A stretch of 64,000 bases of DNA from NCBI GenBank assembly GCA_015655075.1, contig JAATFT010000091.1, positions 124,001-188,000 on the forward strand. The letters run 5' to 3'. Position 1 is the stretch's first letter, and each line of letters starts with the position of its first letter. The notes beneath the pieces were generated by a model, which saw only the letters and a list, made by a program, of their open reading frames with translations, had not been told where the DNA came from and ran no database searches. Source of the stretch: Clostridiales bacterium (GTDB lineage Bacteria > Bacillota > Clostridia > Lachnospirales > Lachnospiraceae). The position numbers were made by a program, and so were the translations under genes. Below are positions 7,038 to 14,941 of the stretch, in pieces.

Positions 7038-8369
7038 TCATACTACCAATGCTCTGGAATACAGCAACGCCCTGGCCGACACATTTGCAGACATTGCCTC
7101 ATCAATCCCGTCCAGCAATGCAGCCACAGCCTCAAACCCATAATGCTGGGCATTGGAATCAAGAATCATCAATTTTGCATTCTGACAAATATAGGCGGCG
7201 TCAAATCCAATAGCCAAATCCGCTTCTTCTTTCACACGGTCAATCGTCGCCATAGTCGGATGATAACTGGTATAAATCGGTATATCAGGATCTATCTTCT
7301 GAAGCCGGCCGATATATTCCCATTCGTAATCCGCTACCGCGCTGCTGATAATAAAGGCAATCTGCGCTCCGCATTCTGCCAGCGCGCAGGCAATTTCAAA
7401 GGCAGAACCGTTTACTCCCTCGCCGATAGCAATACGCAGCGTACTAAGACGCTTTCTGTGACTCTCAATTTTTTTCAACACAGCTTCATAATATGGCTCA
7501 TAATCAAGCTCACAGCCCAAAAATTTTCCAAGCTCCCGGTAGCTTTCCGCCACTCCTTGTGCTCTGTAGCAGATATACTTTTTAGTAGATGGAATGTCCA
7601 GCTTTTGCTCCATATCGGCGCAGGCCAGCCGCCCAAACGGCTTTATCAGTATGTTGCGGGAACTGTCTCTCATCTTCAAAAACTCCTCAAAGCTTTTGCA
7701 GTCGCTGACCTGATATATGTTTTCAAAACCGGCGTTTTGAAGAAGAAGGTAAATCTCGCTATTTGGGTTAACCGGTGAGAAGTGGCCGATGAGATTAATG
7801 TTTTGCAAATGTTTCTGCTTCTGCTCCTGCGGGGGATCCCACAAAAAGCGGTATATACTGCGCTGAACGTTAAGGGCAGGCGGTGTGCTGCTGTTTGTCG
7901 TAATGGGATTCATATGAACTTCACCGAAGGGAATGCCATGTTTTTTCGTCAGTCTCCGTGTAATTCCGCGATAATCCGATGCAAGCAGATCATCGATGCA
8001 GGAGGCGCAGATCAAAAAAGCCTTAGGTTTTTTCGGCAAATGCGATAATATATATTCTACAATCTCATCAATTCTGTCGATATGTGCTCCAATAACAATA
8101 TCCGACTCGGAAACGTCAAGATAAAAGATTCTATTTCGGTAACCAAGCTGCATACTTGCCACCGAACCGTGACGGCCGCAGCCGTGAGGCGCAATAAAGA
8201 GCATTACGGACTCGGGCACCAGCAGAGCGATGCGGACTATCCCCCAGCCGCCTACGCCGGGTGCACAATAATGCAGACAGGCACCGCTCACCGCCTTCCC
8301 CTTCGTACCCAGGATCGGTGCGTTTCGGTCAAGCTCTGAAATTCTAAGATGATATATGTTTTCCGACAT
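7038..8369 (-). CDS. NifD-like subunit of a nitrogenase-like reductase
   Basis: 443 residues of the nitrogenase component 1 fold. Cysteines sit where NifD has its P-cluster ligands: C31/C35 (GACLHYCAPG), C64 (PHGCGRHG) and C121/C124 (ICASCIDDL). The C-terminus keeps the NifD-like HYGFEAVAALLDGID segment. I see no equivalent of the NifD Cys/His pair that anchors FeMo-cofactor, so this is more like dark-operative protochlorophyllide reductase, CfbCD or methylthio-alkane reductase than a true nitrogenase. It starts at ATG 8369 after AGGAGG, 46 nt after the NifH-like gene. Confidence 0.87.
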   Translation of the reverse strand: MSENIYHLRISELDRNAPILGTKGKAVSGACLHYCAPGVGGWGIVRIALLVPESVMLFIAPHGCGRHGSVASMQLGYRNRIFYLDVSESDIVIGAHIDRIDEIVEYILSHLPKKPKAFLICASCIDDLLASDYRGITRRLTKKHGIPFGEVHMNPITTNSSTPPALNVQRSIYRFLWDPPQEQKQKHLQNINLIGHFSPVNPNSEIYLLLQNAGFENIYQVSDCKSFEEFLKMRDSSRNILIKPFGRLACADMEQKLDIPSTKKYICYRAQGVAESYRELGKFLGCELDYEPYYEAVLKKIESHRKRLSTLRIAIGEGVNGSAFEIACALAECGAQIAFIISSAVADYEWEYIGRLQKIDPDIPIYTSYHPTMATIDRVKEEADLAIGFDAAYICQNAKLMILDSNAQHYGFEAVAALLDGIDEAMSANVSARALLYSRALVV

Positions 8370-8415
8370 AAAAGCCTCCTATTACAATTTTTATCAACGT
8401 TTACACCACCTGTAA

Positions 8416-9165
8416 TCATTCCGCCATTATTCGCTCCGCCAGCCGGGTGATAATCTTTGCAATCGGCAATTCCGAATTCATTTCTATGACCGTCATATTC
8501 CGCTCCTCAGCGTGCTGTATCTCGCTGTCACGGGGGACTACTCCTATGATTTGCGTCCCAATTCGATCCGCAAATTCCTGAACGATCTCAATTTCATTGG
8601 GAATATTACGTCTGTTCAGAATGATTCCCCGCAGCTTTGCGTAGTTCCGTTCCTTGAAGCAATCAAGGGCGGATTTTATGTTCGCCGCCGCGTAGAGAGC
8701 CATTTTTTCACCTGATGTAACAATAACCACTTCTTCGGCGTAACCCTCGCGAATCGGAGTTGCAAAGCCGCCGCATACCACATCACCCAGTACATCATAG
8801 AACACAAACTCCGGATCATAGGTTTTAAACGCATCAAATTCATCCAATGTATCAAAAGTCTTAATAATACCTCGCCCGGCGCAACCACTGCCGGGAGTAG
8901 GTCCTCCGGCTTCGACGCAAACTATATTTTTAAAACCCTTAACCACAATTTCATCTAAATTTTTACAAACCCCTCTGTTTTTTTTGAGTACTTCCATAAC
9001 CGGCGTAAGCGTCGCGGAACCCAATAGATTAATGGTCGAGTCCGCTTTTGGGTCACAGCCTATCTGCATAACCCGGTAACCCATATTTGCAATCGCCGCC
9101 GAAATTGACGATGTAATCGTGGATTTTCCAATACCGCCTTTACCGTAAATTGCAATTTTTCTCAT
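8416..9165 (-). CDS. NifH-like ATP-dependent reductase (iron protein)
   Basis: 249-residue Fe protein, the electron donor for the NifDK-like pair. P-loop GKGGIGKST at 8-16, switch I CDPKADST at 37-44, and the two cluster cysteines C95 (GSGCAGRG) and C131 (GDVVCGGF) that bridge a [4Fe-4S] between two subunits are all intact, as is R98 next to the cluster. ATG 9165 is chosen for its purine-rich GGAGAGAGAGA upstream and because MRKIAIYGKGG is the family N-terminus; the longer frame to 9264 is unsupported. Neighbours indicate it feeds a cargo-specific reductase rather than N2 fixation, as no nifB, nifE or nifN is present. Confidence 0.93.
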   Translation of the reverse strand: MRKIAIYGKGGIGKSTITSSISAAIANMGYRVMQIGCDPKADSTINLLGSATLTPVMEVLKKNRGVCKNLDEIVVKGFKNIVCVEAGGPTPGSGCAGRGIIKTFDTLDEFDAFKTYDPEFVFYDVLGDVVCGGFATPIREGYAEEVVIVTSGEKMALYAAANIKSALDCFKERNYAKLRGIILNRRNIPNEIEIVQEFADRIGTQIIGVVPRDSEIQHAEERNMTVIEMNSELPIAKIITRLAERIMAE

Positions 9166-9336
9166 GCATACAATCTCTCTCTCCATAAACTCAATCTTTT
9201 TCCATCTGCCTGGTTTTACTCTTAACAGCAGCAAATATCCACAGCCCAGCCATTGCCCAGCCATTTGCGGCTGCCGAAGGCAGCACTTTATTATTCTAAC
9301 ATGCCGCCAAACGGCATCATACCGGCAAGATTAAAA

Positions 9337-10512
9337 TCAATTCTGTATATCGTTCAGGATTTCGTCAAGCATTTCATCGCTGAGTGTAAAGTCATATACC
9401 TCCTGATAAAACTCGCTGACTTCCTCACGCATATCCATGTCCTTAAACAGATCGGGATGTTGGATTTTAGCCAGCCACTTTATCATCAGCGGAGTCTCAA
9501 CTCCGGGTGGATCCCAACGATAGCCTCCTATGGGGATTTTGTAAACCTGACCGTTCTGGACCGCCTTAACAAGAGACCAATCCTGCCCCTCCAGTTTATT
9601 TTCCAGTAAATCGGAGGGCTGAAGTTCAGTGAAATTTCCAATGTAAATGATTTCGGGATTCCATTCAAGGATTTGCTCCATGTCCACATTCAGATCCTCA
9701 CCGGAAAGCTCACCTGCCGGATTGATTGCGCCGCTGTTTTCAACCCAGTAATTTGAAAAGCCTGTACCCGTTACTTTCATATTGTCAGACAAAGCTATAA
9801 TCTTAACATAATCCTCGGTTGTAAGCGTGCTGATTTTTTCTTCCACCTCGTCAACATTTTCGTGGAAGTATTCAATCAGAGCTTCCGCGCGCTCCTCCTT
9901 CTGAAACATTGTACCGATAATTCGTATCCAAGTTTCCAAATCCTCCAAAGTGCCGTACTGCAAGGCGACAACCGTCAGCCCGGCCGCCTCCATCTTGGCA
10001 ATCTCATCGTCCATGTAATTCCACTGAAATACTACGTCGGGCTTCAGTTTCAAAAGCTCTTCGACGTTTACAACAAAGCTTGTATCAACAAAACTTGTGT
10101 TAGCATTAGCCAGCTCCGGATACATGTATTTAAGCACGCTGTCTTCATAAGCAATAAGTGAGGATGGATTGGCACCCACCAAATAATCCGTGTTGCCGAC
10201 TACAGCATAAAAGATATACGGAAACGGCATTATAGTACTGGCTACCCGTTTAGGCACACCGTCTAACTCTATTGTCTTTCCCAACTGATCTTCAAAAACA
10301 ATTTTCGTGCTGTCGCCGGAAGCCTCATCCGATACTTCTTTCGTGCTGTCATCTGAAGTCTCATTCGATATTTCTTTCGTGCTATTTTCAGAAGTCTCAT
10401 TCGATACTTCCGACATATCGGTTTTCGATGCACCAGAACTGCAAGCGGTAAGCATCAGCAGCATAGACACGACAATAATAGCGGACCAGCCTTTTCGCAA
10501 AAATGTTTTCAT
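9337..10512 (-). CDS. Substrate-binding lipoprotein of the chelate importer, with tandem-repeat linker
   Basis: 391 residues, Peripla_BP_2 (BtuF/FhuD-like) fold. A signal peptide ends in the lipobox LTAC (Cys24). Residues about 34-70 are three 12-residue repeats of the type E-V-S-N-E-T-S-x-x-S-T-K, an acidic flexible tether to the membrane. The binding domain follows from FEDQLGKTIELDG. The C-terminal GGYRWDPPGVETPLMIKWLAK is the segment typical of iron/corrinoid-binding members. It is the first gene of the operon with the NifHDK-like proteins, permease and ATPase, and 172 nt separate it from the NifH-like gene. Ligand unknown. Confidence 0.9.
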   Translation of the reverse strand: MKTFLRKGWSAIIVVSMLLMLTACSSGASKTDMSEVSNETSENSTKEISNETSDDSTKEVSDEASGDSTKIVFEDQLGKTIELDGVPKRVASTIMPFPYIFYAVVGNTDYLVGANPSSLIAYEDSVLKYMYPELANANTSFVDTSFVVNVEELLKLKPDVVFQWNYMDDEIAKMEAAGLTVVALQYGTLEDLETWIRIIGTMFQKEERAEALIEYFHENVDEVEEKISTLTTEDYVKIIALSDNMKVTGTGFSNYWVENSGAINPAGELSGEDLNVDMEQILEWNPEIIYIGNFTELQPSDLLENKLEGQDWSLVKAVQNGQVYKIPIGGYRWDPPGVETPLMIKWLAKIQHPDLFKDMDMREEVSEFYQEVYDFTLSDEMLDEILNDIQN

Positions 10513-10555
10513 AACAACCTCCTTGATAAAATTTTTTTAAAAAATTCCATAAATA

Positions 10556-10571
10556 GTTAGCCCTGCCTAAC
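10556..10571. promoter_or_regulatory. Operator 2 of the nitrogenase-like operon
   Basis: GTTAG-CCCTGC-CTAAC, a perfect 5+6+5 palindrome 44-59 nt before the lipoprotein start codon, within the leader. A 7-bp stem-loop (GTTCCCC/GGGGAAC, about 10590-10614) lies between it and operator 1. Confidence 0.6.
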
Positions 10572-10658
10572 CATTTATGAAAAATAAGTTCCCCTATATG
10601 CCGGGGAACCGTGGAAAAATCAGTATGAAGCGGTAAAGTGACTTTTCTCGAACGTTCG

Positions 10659-10674
10659 GTTAGCTCCGACTAAC
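10659..10674. promoter_or_regulatory. Operator 1 of the nitrogenase-like operon
   Basis: GGTTAG-CTCCGA-CTAACC, extended by one base pair on each side. It begins about 10-25 nt downstream of the expected transcription start, a classic repressor position. GGTTAG and CTAACC are also the half-sites of DtxR/IdeR iron boxes, but the spacing differs. Confidence 0.65.
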
Positions 10675-10689
10675 CAAGCGATGATTATT

Positions 10690-10718
10690 ATTATAGCATC
10701 CCGATTTGAAAAAATCAA
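10690..10718 (-). promoter_or_regulatory. Sigma-A promoter of the nitrogenase-like operon
   Basis: On the minus strand TTGATT (10713-10718), exactly 17 nt, then TATAAT (10690-10695). Transcription would start near 10683, giving a leader of about 170 nt that holds both operators. Confidence 0.75.
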
Positions 10719-10825
10719 TCAATTTTCTCCAATTCAGACAAATTCAGACAGAATGCACAAAATAGCGATGAAAGCATACTGAAAAACGCATTGACGGTCG
10801 GATACATCAGGAATAATATTCAAAT

Positions 10826-10867
10826 AGGGTTCCAAAATTATACTTTTTAGCATAGTTTTGGAACCCT
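10826..10867 (-). terminator. Hairpin after the aldolase gene
   Basis: A perfect 12-bp stem AGGGTTCCAAAA / TTTTGGAACCCT with an 18-nt loop, 34 nt past the aldolase stop. The following T-run is weak, so it may act as a processing or terminator hairpin. It closes the ketose operon. Confidence 0.6.
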
Positions 10868-10900
10868 GTTATCTTTTTCTGCTCTTATTCTATATATGTT

Positions 10901-11749
10901 TTATGCTTTCTGACTGCATCCACAAATCTCAATACGATGCCGTACAATTTTCTTTACACCTGCCATGCCTACTTCTCCAAATTTTTTAGGATCATAGGTA
11001 TCCGGTTTTTCTTTTAATAATGCTTTCACAGAATCCGCATAGGCAACTCTTAATTCAGTTGCAAAATTTACTTTGCAAATACCTCTTCTAACACATTCCT
11101 GTATGTCTTCATCGCTTAATCCAGAAGCACCATGCAAAACCAGGGGAACTGAAACCACTTCTTTAATTTCACTAACTCTCTGCTTATCCAGCACGGGCGT
11201 ACCTGCATAAAATCCATGTGCCGTACCAATAGCGATTGCCAGAGAATAAACACCTGTCCGTTCAACAAATTCCCGGGCTTGCCGCGGGTCTGTATTTGTA
11301 TCTCCGTCGGCTGCCAAATCATCTTCTTTGCCGCCGATTCGCCCTAATTCAGCTTCTACAGGAATTCCTTTTTTTTCTGCTTCCTCTACCACTTTTTTAG
11401 TCACTGCAATATTATCTTCAAAATTCTCATGCGAGCCATCAATCATGACTGATGTATAACCGGCTTTAATAGCATTTACAGCTAATTCATAACTGTTCCC
11501 ATGATCCAAATGAAGCGCTACAGGAATATCTGCCTTTTCCGCTTCGACTTTTACCATCACATAAAAGGTATCTAAAGTCCCATATTTCACTGTAGATGGT
11601 GTTGTCTGCAACATTACGGGTGCCTGCATTTCTTTAGCAGCAGCAATTACTGCTTTTACCATCTCCATATTCTCCACATTAAAAGCACCTACCGCATAAC
11701 CGCCCTTCATGGCCTTTTGCAGCATGTCTTTTGAAGTCACAAGTGCCAT
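10901..11749 (-). CDS. Class II fructose/tagatose-bisphosphate aldolase family
   Basis: 282-residue zinc aldolase of the GatY/KbaY/FbaA group, splitting a ketose (bis)phosphate to DHAP and an aldehyde. Catalytic Asp82 with Zn ligands His83 (ALHLDHG), His178 (GTAHGFY) and His206 (VLHGASG) are present, as is E134 of the VEAELG motif. The length and GTAHGFY segment fit tagatose-1,6-bisphosphate aldolases as well as fructose-bisphosphate aldolases. Last gene of the eight-gene minus-strand ketose operon, separated from the SDR gene by a 162-bp repeat element. It probably cleaves the phosphorylated product of the PfkB kinase. Confidence 0.9.
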   Translation of the reverse strand: MALVTSKDMLQKAMKGGYAVGAFNVENMEMVKAVIAAAKEMQAPVMLQTTPSTVKYGTLDTFYVMVKVEAEKADIPVALHLDHGNSYELAVNAIKAGYTSVMIDGSHENFEDNIAVTKKVVEEAEKKGIPVEAELGRIGGKEDDLAADGDTNTDPRQAREFVERTGVYSLAIAIGTAHGFYAGTPVLDKQRVSEIKEVVSVPLVLHGASGLSDEDIQECVRRGICKVNFATELRVAYADSVKALLKEKPDTYDPKKFGEVGMAGVKKIVRHRIEICGCSQKA

Positions 11750-11870
11750 CGTTCTACCTCGAATTCTATCAAACTAAAAGTTCAGAATACCATTTAAAAG
11801 TTTCAGAATACCAATCAACTACTATCAACTTAGCAGTCCGTTAATTGAACTAAGTTTTCGCTGTTTGTTC

Positions 11871-12032
11871 TAGAGCGTGTTTGAAAAATCATCGCACCGT
11901 TCTGACCGCCCCACTTTGCGGTATTCTGCGTCGCAATTTTGGAAACGTTCCCCCTTCTACACTCCCCAAATCGCTCCTGCCTTTCACAAATTGGAGCGTC
12001 CGGCCCGGCAAGCATTTTTCAAACACGCTCTA
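11871..12032. repeat. Dispersed inverted-repeat element, copy B (162 bp)
   Basis: A perfect 19-bp terminal inverted repeat (11871-11889 with 12014-12032; outer sequence TAGAGCGTGTTTG). It starts 6 nt from the SDR stop codon and lies between the SDR and aldolase genes of one operon. Confidence 0.9.
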
Positions 12033-12038
12033 AGATAC

Positions 12039-12821
12039 TTAACAAATTGTATACCCACCGTCAATCACCAGATTTGCTCCATTAAACAATCTTGCCGCAT
12101 CGCTTGCCAAATACACTGCACAGGCAGCCACTTCTTCCGGATATCCAAACCTTCTGGATGGAATAGTCTTTTTAAAGGCTTCACCTTTTTCATTATTCCA
12201 GTTCATTTCACCCATCTGTGTAAGGATAATGGTAGGAGATATAGCATTGGTACGAATATTATACTGTCCCCATTCCAGAGCAAGCTGCTTAGTCATCTGT
12301 ATAATGCCGGCCTTGGCAGTGCCATATGCCAAATGCCGTTCCAATGCTACAATTCCTGCTTGAGAGGCCATATTAATAATACTGCCGCCGCCCTTCTCAA
12401 TCATGGTCTTCCCAACTGCCAGAGCCATTCTGGTACTTCCCGTTAAATTGACAGCCATGGTGAGATCCCATACCTTTTCTGTACTTTCAGTAGCTATTTC
12501 CAAAAAACCCACACCAGCGCAATTTACAAGCACATCAATTTTGCCAAATGCTTTTATCGCAGCATCTACTGTCTTTTGAATGTTATCCGTAAGGGTAATA
12601 TCACCGGTAATCGTCTGACATTTTCTGCCCTGTGCTGTTACATAATCTTCCACTTCCTTGGAGGCCTTTAAATCAAACGCTACAACATCTGCCCCTTTTC
12701 TGGCAAACATTTTTGTAATTTCCATGCCAATTCCACTTGAAGCACCGGTAACAATTGCCGTTTTGCCTGCTAATGAAAAATTTTCATCAAAATTTCTAAA
12801 AATAATATCATCATCTATAAT
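12039..12821 (-). CDS. Short-chain dehydrogenase/reductase with apparent non-AUG start
   Basis: About 260-residue NAD(P)-dependent SDR: cofactor motif TGASSGIG, NCAG (about 114), catalytic Ser, YGTAKAG (Tyr/Lys) and the C-terminal N-L-V-I-D-G-G-Y-T. The first in-frame ATG (12725) would remove the TGxxxGIG loop, so translation must begin earlier. An AAGGAGGTGG site sits at 12824-12835 and an in-frame TAA just upstream. Between them only ATC, ATT (12821) and ATA (12818) are available as starts. I place it at ATT 12821; ATA 12818 would give a protein beginning M-D-D-D-I-I-F. It likely interconverts a ketose and polyol, or an oxidised sugar intermediate. Confidence 0.8.
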   Translation of the reverse strand: MIDDDIIFRNFDENFSLAGKTAIVTGASSGIGMEITKMFARKGADVVAFDLKASKEVEDYVTAQGRKCQTITGDITLTDNIQKTVDAAIKAFGKIDVLVNCAGVGFLEIATESTEKVWDLTMAVNLTGSTRMALAVGKTMIEKGGGSIINMASQAGIVALERHLAYGTAKAGIIQMTKQLALEWGQYNIRTNAISPTIILTQMGEMNWNNEKGEAFKKTIPSRRFGYPEEVAACAVYLASDAARLFNGANLVIDGGYTIC

Positions 12822-12853
12822 GATTCCACCTCCTTATAGTATTTTGCCACTTG

Positions 12854-13873
12854 TTACATTTCAATCAGAATTTTCAGACTCTCATTCTTATGTTTCTCAA
12901 TATATTTAAAGGCTTCCGGATACTCATCAAATTTAAATACTTTTGAGATTAAAGGATTCATATTAATTTTTCCTGCCGACATATAATCAATCGTATCCTG
13001 GAAATCTTTATCTACATACATCAAAGAGCCAATCAATCTAAATTCTCTATCCTGCACCCATGCCATATTGATTTCCGGATTAGAACCGTAAACTCCCACA
13101 ATAATAATATCACGGCCCTTTTTAGAACACTCGATAGCCTGATTAACAGTGGCGCCAATACCAATGCATTCAAAGAAAATATCTGCGCCTTCGTCACCAA
13201 ATGCATTTTTAACGGCTTCCTTCATGGATATCTTCCCCGTGTTAGCTACATGCGGAATACCACATTTTTTTGCCAGCTCCAAACGGTAATCGGAAAGATC
13301 TGTAATGAGCACACTCTTTGCACCTTCTGCCATAGCGGCTTGAGCAGTAACATTGCCAATAGTTCCGGCTCCCATAACCGCCACATTCATGCCTTTAACG
13401 CTTCCGCTTCTTCTTACTGCATGAACGCCCACAGCTGCCGGTTCAACGGTTGCAGCCAGCTGTGCAGACATACCGGCCGGAATTTTTTTAACCAACGACG
13501 CATCTACATTAAAATATTCACAGGCAGCTCCTGGTGTCTGACATCCGATTACCTCCAATGTGTCACAAATATTATATCTGTCGCTTCTGCAGGGCTCGCA
13601 TTCTCCGCAAAACTCCTGGGGCATTGCCGTTACCAGCTCTCCGACTTTGACATTTTTTACCGCAGAACCGACCTCAACGACTTCACCTGCCATCTCATGG
13701 CCCAGACGAATCGGGAAAGACATAAACGGATGTTTTCCATAATATGCATGAATATCGGAACCACAAATACCAATATTTTTTATTTTCATTAAAATCTCAT
13801 TATCTTTTATTATGGGCTTTTCAACTTCACTGAGCTCAATTGTTTCCGGTTTTGTTAATATTGCTTGTTTCAT
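12854..13873 (-). CDS. Zinc-dependent medium-chain dehydrogenase (sorbitol/threonine dehydrogenase-like)
   Basis: 339-residue MDR family polyol/sugar dehydrogenase. Catalytic zinc residues C37, H59 and E60 (GICGSD, LGHEMAG), structural zinc cysteines C89, C92, C95 and C103, and the Rossmann motif GAGTIGN are all intact. Members oxidise secondary alcohols of polyols such as sorbitol, galactitol or L-iditol to ketoses with NAD. Its place beside a ketose 3-epimerase and kinase suggests the operon can enter from a sugar alcohol. Start ATG 13873 follows AAGGAGG. Confidence 0.9.
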   Translation of the reverse strand: MKQAILTKPETIELSEVEKPIIKDNEILMKIKNIGICGSDIHAYYGKHPFMSFPIRLGHEMAGEVVEVGSAVKNVKVGELVTAMPQEFCGECEPCRSDRYNICDTLEVIGCQTPGAACEYFNVDASLVKKIPAGMSAQLAATVEPAAVGVHAVRRSGSVKGMNVAVMGAGTIGNVTAQAAMAEGAKSVLITDLSDYRLELAKKCGIPHVANTGKISMKEAVKNAFGDEGADIFFECIGIGATVNQAIECSKKGRDIIIVGVYGSNPEINMAWVQDREFRLIGSLMYVDKDFQDTIDYMSAGKINMNPLISKVFKFDEYPEAFKYIEKHKNESLKILIEM

Positions 13874-13905
13874 TACGATTCCTCCTTGTAAACAATATTT
13901 GTCAA

Positions 13906-14922
13906 TTATTTGGACAGCATTCCATTTTCTGTATATCTGGTTACAAATTCCTGCACATTTTCTTCCGTAATTAAGGTTACCGGAATCTGAACCTTCTCAA
14001 AGCCTTCTGTGTTCTCACCAGTCAAAACTTCATGGCAAATACGAGCACCTTCTTCTGCCATGACCTGTGCATCCTGCAGTGCGGTTGCAGTCATTTCACC
14101 AGCTGCAATGGAAACAGCTGCGTCTGCCAAACCATCTACTCCAAAGAACAGCATATCATCTCCAACTCCAGCTTCTTTTGCCGCTTCATATGCACCGATT
14201 GCCATGGCATCGTTCATGGAAATAACTGCATCAATGGAATCGCCATATACCTGTAACCAGTTCTCCATCAATTCCATGCCTTTGGATTTCTCCCAGTCAC
14301 CTAACTGTTCATCGAGAACCGTCATGCCGGAATCCGCAAACAGAACCTCCTCATAAGCTCTACGACGCTCAATAGAATCCGTATTTCCGGACGGTCCTAA
14401 CAAGACGACAACGTTAGCGTCATCCGGCAAAAGAGTTTTTGCATATTCGGCAACTACAGTACCCAAATCATACGGATTTGCGATAACGCTGGCGGCTTCA
14501 TCAACGCCGAAGTCATCCAGGTTAATCATCATCATTGGAGTACCGTCAGCAATATATCCTGCCACGATATCATCTTCTGCCGCCGGCTCCAGCGGAAGCA
14601 GGATAATGTAGTCATATCCCTGAGAAACACAGGTTTCCAAAGAACTAAGCTGTGTCTCCAATTCATTTTTAGAGTCGATAACGGTTAACTCCATATCATC
14701 ATATGTTTCAAATACTGTCGTTAATTCTGCTGCCAGCCATGACGCAAAGGTTGCCGACATATCTGTAGGAAGGAACGCCACCTTAAAGGTGTTTCCATCA
14801 GAGCTGCTTTCTGCGGATGATTGCGTACCCGTAGTGGAATTATCAGAAGATCTACATCCCGCTGTCAAGCCAATTACCATAGTTACTGCCATTAACATTG
14901 CTAATACTTTTTTTGTTTTCAT
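13906..14922 (-). CDS. Sugar-binding lipoprotein of a ribose-type ABC importer
   Basis: 338-residue Peripla_BP_4 protein (RbsB/AlsB-like). Signal peptide and lipobox LTAGC near residue 23, then a serine-rich linker and a two-lobe sugar-binding domain (from FKVAFLPTDMS). ATG 14922 has AGGAGG at optimal spacing; an upstream in-frame start at 14958 overlaps the permease gene and lacks a site. It delivers the sugar to the RbsC/RbsA-like subunits encoded just upstream. Confidence 0.9.
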   Translation of the reverse strand: MKTKKVLAMLMAVTMVIGLTAGCRSSDNSTTGTQSSAESSSDGNTFKVAFLPTDMSATFASWLAAELTTVFETYDDMELTVIDSKNELETQLSSLETCVSQGYDYIILLPLEPAAEDDIVAGYIADGTPMMMINLDDFGVDEAASVIANPYDLGTVVAEYAKTLLPDDANVVVLLGPSGNTDSIERRRAYEEVLFADSGMTVLDEQLGDWEKSKGMELMENWLQVYGDSIDAVISMNDAMAIGAYEAAKEAGVGDDMLFFGVDGLADAAVSIAAGEMTATALQDAQVMAEEGARICHEVLTGENTEGFEKVQIPVTLITEENVQEFVTRYTENGMLSK

Positions 14923-14941
14923 ATTTTTAATCCTCCTATTT

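Noticed and set aside
5611-10512. Nitrogen fixation locus
   Set aside because: No nifB, nifE or nifN, no evident FeMo-cofactor ligands, both component-1 proteins short, and the operon contains an importer.
10585-10620. Cobalamin or other riboswitch in the nitrogenase-like operon leader
   Set aside because: Only one 7-bp hairpin; no B12 box or other conserved aptamer core.
11877-12446. Plus-strand 189-codon frame across repeat copy B
   Set aside because: Antisense to the SDR gene and the repeat, no ribosome site. Similar frames at 21010 and 40879-41083 arise from the same repeat.
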